From Oxytropis ochrocephala (Eukaryota; Streptophyta; Magnoliopsida; Fabales; Fabaceae): a DNA stretch of 64,000 nucleotides. The stretch lies in assembly GCA_020916435.1 (NCBI GenBank), contig CM037092.1, forward strand, positions 88,050,817 to 88,114,816, written 5' to 3'. Positions 1 to 9,021 of the stretch are shown here, piece by piece. The stretch's first letter is position 1, and every line of letters starts with the position of its first letter. The position numbers and the translations under genes were made by a program. The notes beneath the pieces were generated by a model. That model did no database searches. It was given only the letters and a program-made list of their open reading frames with translations, and was not told where the DNA came from.

Positions 1-300
1 AGGACGTGTTTGGGCAATGGGTAGCGCTTTTTAGGAAGCGCTGCCTATCTGCAGACGTGTTTGGGCAATGGGTGGCGCTTTATAGGAAGCGCTGCCTATC
101 TGAGGACGTGTTTGGGCAATATGTGACGCTTTTTAGGAAGCGCTGCTTATCTGAGGACGTGTTTGGGCAATGGGTGGCGCTTTTTAGGGAGCGCTGCCCA
201 TTGTTGGAGTGGAATCACCAGCGCCACGTTCAGCAGCGCTCAAAAGCGCTGCCCATGGATGAAAAAAAGCGCTGCCTATATACTAATTATGTTGTAGTGT
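1..300. repeat. 51-bp tandem array with AGCGCT palindromes (transposon subterminal repeat)
   Basis: Four copies of a 51-bp unit run over about 1-205 (matching points at 4, 55, 106 and 157). Each unit holds AGCGCT, an 8-base spacer, then AGCGCT again, so it can fold into a hairpin. More AGCGCTGCC units follow to about 280. Because 51 is a multiple of three, the array stays open as a 17-residue peptide repeat, which I regard as incidental. Short palindromic repeats of this kind are common just inside the ends of plant CACTA and Harbinger-type elements. The outer terminus would lie left of the window. Confidence 0.7.
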
Positions 301-369
301 TAACTACAAATCCATGTCTTTAGTTGTGTTTTTATAGTTTCTATTATGTGCTTGTTTGGTTTAAATAGA

Positions 370-1080
370 ATGACTGGATCAAAAGTTGTTTGGGATAATA
401 GAGGAACTGGTCATTTTGTCAAAGCATGTCTGGATCAAGTTGCTAAGGGAAAGCGTATGGGTACTAGTTTTACAAAAAAGGATGGCAATGTATTGTTTCC
501 GAGTTTAATGAATCAACTCAAAGGAATTACGATAAGGCTCAGTTGAAGAATAGGAATGACAGTCTTAGAAAGAAATGGCGAGTATGGTATAATTTATTTG
601 GAAAAGAAACTGGATTAGGATGGGATCATGTGAAAAATACAGTTGATGCACCAGATGAGTGGTGGGACAACAAGCAGCTGGTATGTTCTAATCATATTGG
701 TGTTTTCTATTATTGCATAATATATTTATAGTTTATTAAATGATGGGTGAACTCTAAACTTGCAGGAAAACCCCCTCTATGGAAAATTTAGGGACAAGGG
801 ACTTGCATTCGCTCCCCAACTAACCATACTCTTCAAGGATGTTGTGGCTAATGGAGAGTTTATGTTTCACCATCATTTATTGAATCTTTGCCTAATGATC
901 CTAATGACAATGATAATGATGGATATGACCCACCCCTTGAAAATATAGACCTTCACAGTGATGATTATCAAAGACCAATTAACTTGGATTCATCTCAAAT
1001 TTTAAATACCGCTTCTTCAAGAGAGATGGATCATGTTCGTGACTCGATTCGGGATCAAATTATCGAGTATAAGCAAATAA
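370..1080 (+). pseudogene. Broken MYB/SANT-like DNA-binding protein (Myb_DNA-bind_3 type)
   Basis: Exon 1 (370-680) encodes a MYB/SANT-like domain of the kind found in Harbinger-associated MYB-like proteins and plant L10-interacting-MYB relatives. Visible motifs are the N-terminal MTGSKVVWDN, then FTKK, and then, in another frame, FNEST, QLKNR, TGLGW, KNTVDAP and EWWD. One base appears lost near 481-484, because the frame changes directly after FTKK. A GTATGT donor at 681 and a TGCAG acceptor ending at 765 mark an intron. Exon 2 continues with KFRDKGL. A second frame change near 866-873 precedes an acidic PNDPNDNDND linker and a C-terminal stretch to about 1080. The adjacent hairpin repeats suggest a DNA transposon. 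No transposase is visible in this part. Confidence 0.7.
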
Positions 1081-1189
1081 CTAGTCATTATCAAGATTTA
1101 GTATTGTATTGCACTTTAATTTACATTATCTATTTGTAATTTTAATTTATTAGATATTTTATATGCTTACTTTAATTTTAATTGTAATT

Positions 1190-1412
1190 TTAAATTTAAC
1201 TTTAATACCCATTTTAGTAATTTTACATGTAAAAGCACTTTTGATCTAAACTATCCAAACAACAATGGTTGGTCAAAATCACTTTTCAGTAAATGTTTCC
1301 AAACAAAAATCACGTTACATTCAACTCACTGTTAACTAAACTCAATTCTACAAACTCAATTCTGGCAAACTCAATTCTCCTCACCGTGCAACCAAACATA
1401 CACTAAGTAATT
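1190..1412. mobile_element. Probable legume-type MITE
   Basis: This non-coding block has the motif succession AAAAGCACTTTTGATC, CCAAACAACAATGG, TCACTTTTCAG and repeated CAAACTCAATTCT, and ends in CAACCAAACATACACTAA. On the minus strand it begins TTAGTGTATGTTTGGTTG. I recognise this as resembling a short MITE frequent in legume introns and intergenic DNA. The ends are approximate, and I could not confirm a target-site duplication. Confidence 0.4.
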
Positions 1413-2730
1413 TGTATTTTGAATCCAATTAACTGAAGTCAAAAAATACACCAAAATCCATCACTTGATCCAAAAATAAAATAGTTCCAATTTTTGGAAT
1501 GCTACTACTTCAAACTTTAAGGAAAGCAAAAAACCGATTTCTAAAATCCACTATAAATTTTTCTTATTAGTTCTTTGATAACTTATGTATCTGATCTTAT
1601 AGTATAAGTCAAATACATCAATTCTTCAATAAATCTAAAATTGTAAATTTTTCTTATAATAAAGACAAGATTAGTAACCATTTTCAATACATATATGGGA
1701 ACTAAAACTGGTTGACCAAGTAGATAACAAAAGAAAAAAGAATGAATAAAAGATTTAAAGTCCACCCCCTCTGTCATCCACCAAGAAAAAGAGAACTAAC
1801 TAACAAGTTGCTCAAACATTAGCATGCTTACCTCCCCATGCACTCTATAGAAAATCAATGAATTTGCAATAAAACACTGTACAGAGATTCTTTCTTTTCT
1901 TTGATACCTACTACCGTGACTATTGACTACTCACCACAACCACGCTCATAAGTCATGCCCCTTTCACTCTCTTATGCACACAAATGCCATATACATGTTT
2001 CTCACTAATAATTCAACGCTGTGGTCCCCTCATAAACCCTTATCACCCAACCATCCATGTACTTTACATAATATTTCTACATAGAAATCATCTAATCTAA
2101 ATAAATAATTAAACACATCACTTTCTCATATAATAAATGCGTGCATGCGAGGTAAATACACAGGCAAAAAGACAACAGTAACAACAACCACATTGAATTA
2201 CTACATCCAAAAAATCCAACAAAGATATCATAACACCAATTACGATACACACAACAACACAACAGCACAAGTTCATAATATAGAACACAAAAATCAGTGT
2301 TTGCCACACAGGCTCAGTTACATTACTGCTGCACCATCTATCAGAGGGGTTGGGTGTTGAGGGGGGTCCCCTATCTAGAATCTCTCATAAAAGTGAAGGT
2401 GCTTGTTTAATAGCCTTAGCTAGTGATAAATTGTACATCAGGGAAAAAGGTAAACCCACAAAAGATTGAACATGACAAGGATACAAAAAGAGGAAGTGAA
2501 ATTGGGTCCCATGACAGCCAAGAGGCGTGCACACTCGTTTGTTGAGGGAATTACCCTTTTGGAACAACCAGTCTTCTCATTCAAAAAACAGTTCACTTAT
2601 CTCATGCCACACAGTTAGTGCTCCACTTTTTCTAACCCCCAAGACATTATGGACTTAATCATCATTTATATTTCCTTTATTGCTGCATAATAATATGCTA
2701 AATACTGAACAATACCTCCCTTTTTCTTCA
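1413..2730. other. AT-rich intergenic sequence, no gene seen
   Basis: The reading frames here are short and low in complexity, dominated by ACAACA runs around 2170-2260 and a GGGGGG patch near 2360. None resembles a known protein. It lies downstream of the SAC51-like gene, so part of 2400-3118 may be 3' UTR. Confidence 0.6.
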
Positions 2731-2732
2731 CA

Positions 2733-3015
2733 CAAATAATAAACAGCTGGTTTCTTAAGTTCCAAATCAACAACTGAGGAAGTAGTTCAAGGGTGGGTGG
2801 AATAAGAATTCACACTTTCAAGCACCAATTTTCAGATTTCTTGCGCACCTTTTGTAGAATACTTCCTCTGATAAAATTACATAAATAATAAACAGCTGAT
2901 TCATCAACAACTGAGGAAGGGTTTCAAGGGTTGGTGGAATAAGAATTCACACTTTCAAGCATCGATTTTCAGATTTCTTTCACACCATTTGTTGAAGACT
3001 TCCTCTGATAAATTA
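2733..3015. repeat. Tandem duplication of about 140 bp
   Basis: Copy 1 (about 2733-2880) and copy 2 (about 2883-3015) share AATAATAAACAGCTG, CATCAACAACTGAGGAAG, GGTGGAATAAGAATTCAC, TTTCAAGCA and CTTCCTCTGATAAA in the same order. Copy 2 is about 10 bases shorter. The pair lies just downstream of the SAC51-like stop codon and may be part of its 3' UTR. Confidence 0.85.
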
Positions 3016-3118
3016 AGGATATATAACCTTCTTTATTCTGCAGAACAACACTTTAAATATAACATAGTAATGAGGGAATAAGTGATAATGCTGCTGCTGG
3101 CTTAAAACTCTACCCAAC

Positions 3119-4243
3119 TTAGAAGGCATCGAGTCCAAGAGCTTTAGCCTTGAGTTTCAAAGATTTCAAGCAGCTTATAGCTTCGTCGAGAAGCTGGATT
3201 GGGTCCTTTCCCTTTGCACCAGGCACTATGCATTGCAGAATGCTTAGAACATCTTGTATCTTTTCCTTTCGAACCTTCTTGTTGCCTGTTAAGGAACCCA
3301 TTTCACCTGACCCTTGATGACGATAATTGTCATTAGAGCATCTTGATTCTGCGTCATCATCTTCCATATCAAAGGGCCGATTCCAATTCAGAGTACTTGC
3401 AGTGTCCATGAACTGCACGTCATTCTCATCACAAGCCTCATCGAAACAACACTTACGTTTCTTAGTTTTTCCAGCAGAGGAGGTAGCAACTTCTTCTGTC
3501 GTTGCCATGAAAGGAACCTGGTTATCATGAGTGGTCATTGTACTGGGTGAATGCCCTGTGCTGGTAACTTCATCATCCTCAGTAGAATAACCATCACTGT
3601 CTGAGTAAAGCAACGCATTGATTTCATCCGTGTCTTCGTGCATCTCACTTTCGATGCCAGTTCCTTGATTCTCAAATTCATCAACTTTATCATCAAAAGT
3701 TGGTCCAACCACATGATTCACATCTCTTCTTAAAGAAGGCTCAATATCATTCACATTCAAATTGTTAGAACCATGCAATTTCGAATCCCAGGAACCAAGA
3801 CACTCAACAGGACTCCCAAACCTTGAACTGTAAATGAGAGTCGTTTGATCACCAGTTTGATCAATAACCAGGAATTGCTTCTGAGAGAAACCTGATTCCC
3901 CCTTGCGCGCAATTTCCTCCTTTAAACCGTTCACATGACCAGAAGGCAGGAATTTTTCATCAGATGTGAAATTTGGAGCACATGTAAATTCCTGTCGAAA
4001 GCGAGGCAAGCAATAAAACCAACCATGAGGTTCATTGGAATGTCCCAACTGCATATGAGGAAATGCAGAGGATCCATAAGGTGGTACTGCCTCATTTCTT
4101 GTGATCATGTTCCCACCCGGGTTCATATCTGCAGAAGCAGCATTTTGCTTCCCCACATCAAGGGGAGCACAGAAGGAATTCAAATTGGGTGATTGCAAAT
4201 TAAAATGCAACTGAGAAGTCCACTTTCCACAATCTTCACCCAT
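3119..4243 (-). CDS. SAC51-like: SAC51-like bHLH transcription regulator
   Basis: A 374-residue single-exon ORF starts MGEDCGKW and ends GLDAF. The last 55 residues contain the atypical helix-loop-helix of the SAC51 family: a short basic stretch KKVRKEKIQ, then VLSILQCIVPGAKGKDPIQL, then LLDEAISCLKSLKLKAKALG. The basic region lacks the usual E-box-reading Glu and Arg pattern, as is normal for this family. The middle is acidic and Ser-rich, with LLYSDSDGYSTEDDE, followed by a KTKKRKC basic patch that may act as a nuclear signal. The N-terminal NEPHGWFYCLPRFRQ block is family-typical. In Arabidopsis SAC51 relieves the dwarfism of acaulis5 mutants, linking thermospermine to control of xylem differentiation. 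The length fits the family. The ORF is uninterrupted, the start is the first ATG after the conserved uORF, and the gene appears functional. Confidence 0.93.
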   Translation of the reverse strand: MGEDCGKWTSQLHFNLQSPNLNSFCAPLDVGKQNAASADMNPGGNMITRNEAVPPYGSSAFPHMQLGHSNEPHGWFYCLPRFRQEFTCAPNFTSDEKFLPSGHVNGLKEEIARKGESGFSQKQFLVIDQTGDQTTLIYSSRFGSPVECLGSWDSKLHGSNNLNVNDIEPSLRRDVNHVVGPTFDDKVDEFENQGTGIESEMHEDTDEINALLYSDSDGYSTEDDEVTSTGHSPSTMTTHDNQVPFMATTEEVATSSAGKTKKRKCCFDEACDENDVQFMDTASTLNWNRPFDMEDDDAESRCSNDNYRHQGSGEMGSLTGNKKVRKEKIQDVLSILQCIVPGAKGKDPIQLLDEAISCLKSLKLKAKALGLDAF

Positions 4244-5995
4244 TCAACCACAACAATCACCTAGACGTTTCAATAAAAACATAAGTCAAAAATCAACAAA
4301 TAACCAAAAAGAAAGATATAGAGATAAGAAATTTTCAACAAATGAATAAGAAATTAACAAAGAAATGTATACCTTTAGAAAAATTGATTGACAAATAAGA
4401 GATATCTCTTACACCAACAAGGAAACAAATAAAACCACCAGCTTAACCCAAAAGAGCAAAGACAACAAATAAAAAACGTTTACGTCACAGGTTTGAGCAA
4501 TTGACGAAAATATTCAGCCTGCATAACACACAAAAACAAATTATTATGAGATAATGTCTTTGTAAGATTCCAAGAACTGAAAGATTATAAAATAAAATAA
4601 AATAAAATAAAAACAATTTAGTGAATAATTTAAGGCACATATATATACCTGGCATTCTCTGAGAGGTTGAAAGCATGCAATAACTCTAACTATAATGGTG
4701 GAGCACCCTGCAATTCCATTTTCATGTTTCAAAGCCCGAAATTTGGTTTGACTAGCTGCTTGGCACACCATAACTACTTTCCTCCAACCCTTCAAAGTAT
4801 AACCCACCAAAATATTCCAAACACAATTTATCTTCCAAAATCTTAACACTCCAACACCAGTGAGCAAGATCTTGATGATTTGAACAACAAAAATAATTAC
4901 TAAAATGTAAACCCAGATGAGCAGAAGGGCTTAAAAACTTCAGCTGATCTGACGAACATAACAAGGAACAACGATAAAGAAACTGGATCCCATTTGAAGT
5001 TATGTAAGGAAAAGAAAGTATAAGAAGATTGAAAGGCTTTTTTATAACAAGATTGGTTTTGTAAGCTATAGAATCACTTTGCAATAGAGGTTCAATGAAA
5101 TAACTTTGCGATATACGTCAATAGAAAGACTAAGCCACCACCGCATGCTAGCTACTTTATCTTTTTCCACAAATCAGAAGCCACCACTTTTCCTTCACAA
5201 TCCTGCAGAAAAAACTCACATCAGAGATCTAACAATTTTAACATAGGAGTAATAATAACTTCTCATTCACTTCAAAATATAACAAAATCAACACAAAAAA
5301 TTAATATGATAAAATAAATAAAAAAAGCTTTTACTTTTCTTATTTATCCTTTAATTTCATTTTCAAATTTTTCATATAATAACTTATCATTCACTTCAAA
5401 ATATTACAAAATCATCACGAAAAAGGAATAAAATTTTTTTTCCTTTTCTTCTTTATCCTTTAATTTCATTTGCAAAACAATAGGTTTCTCTCAAATCTAG
5501 GATTCTAGGTTACAAAATATTTCACTAAGGTCCAAAATAATAAACTAGCAAAAAAGATAAGCTTCAAGAGAGCAACACGTTAGAATGAAATTTATGCACT
5601 TTTCTGAAAATCATACATGAACATGAAGTTCAAGAGCAAAGAACTGAGAAAAATGAAAGCAAAAATTAGTCAAAAAGATATTTGGAAAGTTCGAAGGAAA
5701 CAAACTCTCGCTCTAGATCTTAAGCAATAAATGAGATTCAGATGCAAAAAATTGAAAAATCTCTCAAGAGTACATAAATTATCCTAGATTAACAACCAAA
5801 TTTAGAAAGAAAAAACACGAATACACAAAAACATTGAAAAAAAAGAGAGTATTTAGATTTAGAACATGAAGTGAAGAAGAAGAAGAAGAAGAAGAAGAAG
5901 AAGAAGAAGAAGAACTTACAAGAGAAGTGTATGAAGACTGAAGAGAGAGAGAGAGAGAGAAAGGGAGCAAGCGTGAGTTGAGTACAGTCAAAGTG
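4244..5995 (-). other. Spliced 5' leader of the SAC51-like gene
   Basis: The leader apparently has several introns. A first exon runs from about 5995 to 5920 and ends CTCTTGT before a GTAAGTTC donor (GT at 5919-5918). A TTTTCTGCAG acceptor sits near 5203. The uORF intron is 4519-4648. A possible last intron runs from a GTATAC donor near 4371 to a TCTAG acceptor near 4262, just upstream of the main ATG. The first exon is rich in CT on the coding strand. An inverted GAA microsatellite (5875-5914) lies directly after the first donor, so it falls inside intron 1. Other upstream ATGs occur in this region, but only the 53-residue uORF is recognisably conserved. Exon limits are inferred from splice consensus. 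Confidence 0.6.
4480..4771 (-). CDS. Conserved 53-residue upstream ORF of the SAC51-like gene (spliced)
   Basis: Exon 1 (4771-4649) starts MVCQAASQTK and carries LKHENGIAG and RVIACFQP, the hallmark of the SAC51-family conserved peptide uORF. It ends at codon CAG before a GTATAT donor at 4648-4647. The acceptor TATGCAG puts exon 2 at 4518-4480, encoding AEYFRQLLKPVT and a TAA stop. Together they give 53 residues, the length I recall for the Arabidopsis SAC51 uORF. In Arabidopsis this peptide represses main-ORF translation and thermospermine relieves the repression. The intron (4519-4648) contains an (AAAAT)n run at about 4588-4612. The intron position, acceptor and family C-terminus agree, so the assignment is strong. 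Confidence 0.92.
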
Positions 5996-6020
5996 GAAAG
6001 AAGAGAGAAGAGGCGTTCAA

Positions 6021-6027
6021 TTATATA
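6021..6027 (-). promoter_or_regulatory. TATA box of the SAC51-like gene
   Basis: On the minus strand the sequence reads CTATATAA, 25-35 bases upstream of the inferred CT-rich transcript start at about 5990-5995. No other TATA-like site is as well placed. Confidence 0.6.
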
Positions 6028-7341
6028 GAAGATGTATTGACAAAATTACCCTCTGTTGAAGTTGTTGAAATTAATTAAGGGGGTGAAAATAGAAAAAGGA
6101 GAATTCTAATTCTAATGTGAGTGAGTGTTGTGGAAGGTTAGTTGATATTGATTCATTGATAAGTGCCCGTGCGTGCGTGATGAGGGCAGGAGTGCACGCA
6201 AGCTATTAAGTGTACAATCATGAACCACAGTAGTAGCCTAACCTAAGGTTAAGTTAATTAATGGACTAAAATAAATAAAGTTACTCACTCTTGTGTGGCC
6301 CCGTGGGTGGTTGTTTCATCATCTTGTGAATGTTTTTGTTTTTTGCTTTGGGGTCAATGAATATGAATACCTCACTTACTCTTTTTTGCATTATTTATTA
6401 CCTAACTATGTTCCTAGGTTCTCTTACCATGGTTAGTCTGCTTTGCCTTGTCTCCGAGCATTGATTTATTATTGTGGTCCTATAACTTGTTAAATTTTGT
6501 TTGATGTTTTTGAACATTTTTTTGACTTAACTATGATGTTTTTGGACATTTTTTGACTTAAGTATTGGTGCCAAGTAGAAGCTATTGAGGGCATAGTTGG
6601 AAGAAACTAATAAATTTCAGGCAAAATATTTTCCAAAGTCTCTTCATTTATTTTTTGGTAATGAATAGATCCCTTAATTTTTTTAACGATTAGGTCCCTT
6701 AAGTTTTAAAGTCGTTGCGCTGTTGTCCGCTTTAACGTTTTTGCTTTAACTCCGTTAATTGACTGATTATGTGGCTTTTGACAGCTGAATTGGCATTCCA
6801 CATAGGATAATTTCATTATTTTCCTTGTTTTTAACTAAAACCTAAAGAAAAATGTGAATTGTCTTTCTTGTCCTTGTTTTCTCCCTTTCCTCTTCATTCT
6901 TCTTCCAGCAACCCAGTTCAATGATTTCAAGCTAAGATCAATGAACTCATCTTCTTCATCGTTGAACAAGGATGAACGAATCTCATGTTTTGAAATTTTT
7001 GCACATTACTGAACCCTAATTTCTGCACAGGGAGGAGGAAGAAATTGCGAGTGGAGGAGAGGGAGAAGAAATCTGGGTGTTTCAGTTTCTAAAAGAAATC
7101 TAGGCGTTTTAGTTTCTGAACGAAATCGCTCGTTGAACCCTTCTTCAATTATTTTTGATTTCTAAAAGAAATCTCGGCGTTTCAGTTTCGGAAAGAAATC
7201 ATTCGCTCGTCCTTTTTTTATTTTTTATTAAAAACAAAAACCCCAATTATTGTTCATCTTCTTCTTCAATGGAACTCAGAAATTGGGTGTGCGTTTGAAA
7301 CCTCAGGAGATATTTTGCCTTAATTTAACAATAGATTTATA
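6028..7341. other. Upstream intergenic region with small tandem repeats
   Basis: No coding region is seen. Two local repeats occur. A unit of about 31 bp (TGATGTTTTTGAACATTTTTTTGACTTAA type) is duplicated at 6502-6567. A motif AGAAATCTnGGnGTTTCAGTTTC is present three times over 7061-7205. The sequence near 6700-6800 (GTCCGCTTTAACG, TGACAGCTGAATTGGCA) looks like retroelement debris, but I cannot place it in a family. Confidence 0.5.
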
Positions 7342-9021
7342 GGGTGTGTTTGATTTACCAAAAAGCAATGAATGTTTTTAAGACTTAAGGAACTTAGACA
7401 ACTTTAGTTGTACCTTGTTTGATTTGAAAAACTGTTCATAGTACTGGACAGTAGTGGGGGCAAGGGACTGGACAAAACCACAGTACAACTTTCCGCCCAC
7501 CCCAAAAATTACAAAATACAATTTTTATCTCATACTCAATAATTTTTTCTCTTTCCTATCTCTCTTCTCTCTCCTCTCTCCTTCCCTCTCTCCCTACTAT
7601 CCCTCTCTCTCTCTCTCCTCTATCCTCTTTCTTCCTCTCCCTCTCTCATATTTCATTCTCCCACTCTTTTCTCTTCTCTCTCTATACCCCATCTCTCTTC
7701 TATGTATATTCTTATGTCATTACCCTGCCCTCTCTCTCCTCTCCCTCTCTCTCGGTCTCCCTCTCCTTGTTGGAGAATTGTGTGTGGATTATAAAAAGTC
7801 CCACATTGGATAGACTAAGCACTTTTATAAGTGGGAATCTCACCCTATGGATTGGGCCCCAAAGGGGTGCCCAATTTTGTGGATGAGTGAGGACACACAC
7901 AAAGTGACCACCACACACGCGCGCGCCCCCGCCGTCCGTCCGACCGGCCGGCTTGGCTATGTGGTGTATTATTTTATTTTTCGGAAATAATTTTATTAGA
8001 AAAAGAAAAATTGATTGTTGTTGACCGAGTTGACCAAGTCAAGGTCACAACATAACCGTTGTTTTTATTAAAATCCGTAACGGTTTTTCCATCAATTCCC
8101 ATCGGGTTTTTTTTTCAAATAGACCCGTTGGCTCTTTATGAGTTGCAACGAATTGCTCCTCTCTTCACCTATAAAAGGAGCTCTCTCCTCATTTGCAAAG
8201 TGCACCAAAACTTTGTGAATCAAGAGTTTTCTTCACAAGTTTTATCTCTTCTCCCTTATAACATTCTTCTTCTTTTGAAAGCTTGAGATATTTTCCAAGC
8301 TAAGAGTGGTTTTCATAACCATATAGAGTGGTTTCCATAAACCATATTGAGGGTGTATTTCTAGAGCGAATTTCTCACAGTGCAGTGAAAATTCGTAACA
8401 GTGTAACTGGGCTATTTTATCCTGGGAACGTCGTGGTTGATAGCTTACTTGCACCTTTGAGTAGTGTCACGAAACATCTTAAAGAGAGCGACCTAGTCCG
8501 CGACTCATCCCAGTAATATCTTCGGTTTAATTTAAAAAATAAAAACTTAAATACTGTTGTTTGGGAAAAGTTCTGGCTAAGGAAAGACTTGGTATTTAAG
8601 TGTGTCCATTGTGACCCACCTCTCCTGTGAACCTACTCGGATTAACAATCTATCCTCTCTCCCCCTCTTTTGTCTAATTCTTATCTCTTCTTTCTCTCTC
8701 CCTTCCTCTACCTCTCATCTTTTCTAGATATCTTCTCATATCATGACTTCTTTTTTCATCTCCCTCCCACTCTCTCTTATCCACTCTCCCTCTCTCTCCT
8801 ATACTCTCTCATATTATTTTGACTATAATATTCTAATTATATTATTACATATGTTATCTAAAATCATTATAAAGTCCATAAAGAGAATTATCATAAACTT
8901 TGCATTTTTTTGCTTGTGTTATCCAATGTTCACCAAATAGTGTATTGTCCTATATTGACCAGTACTGCATTGTCCAATATTATCCAATCCAGCACTTACT
9001 TGTTTCCAATCAAACGGACCC
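7342..9021. mobile_element. CT-rich inverted-repeat element, split by an LTR
   Basis: The left end GGGTGTGTTTGATTT (7342) and the inverted right end GGGTCCGTTTGATTG (ending 9021) form imperfect terminal repeats. Just inside are related motifs: TAGTACTGGACAGTAGT on the left and ACCAGTACTGCATTGTCCA on the right. The core is pyrimidine-rich (7550-7767 and 8650-8815). The solo LTR at 7768-8647 sits inside that core. Related CT-rich remnants with the same GTACTGTATTGTCCAG motif occur at 13230-13545. No transposase is present, so this is a non-autonomous element. Confidence 0.5.
7768..8647 (+). mobile_element. Solo LTR, probably copia type
   Basis: The block starts TGTTGGAGAATTG and can end GGATTAACA, giving TGTT...AACA inverted ends. 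It contains AAGTCCCACATTGGATA, an internal TATAAAAG at 8170-8177 with a following leader, and GAGCGACCTAGTCCGCGACTC near the end. An 8-base repeat CCTCTCCT occurs at 7760-7767 and again at 8619-8626. The true right border could therefore be 8618, or the match could be chance in CT-rich DNA. No primer-binding site or coding region is attached, so it is a solo LTR. Confidence 0.65.

Noticed and set aside
6..323. 105-codon plus-strand frame with a 17-residue repeat
   Set aside because: It is created by the 51-bp tandem DNA repeat, whose length is a multiple of three. It has no recognisable domain.
3327..4192. Plus-strand frames opposite the SAC51-like gene
   Set aside because: Shadow frames of the minus-strand coding region.
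7454..7813. Ser/Leu/Pro-rich frame in CT repeats
   Set aside because: Low-complexity pyrimidine DNA yields such frames by chance.
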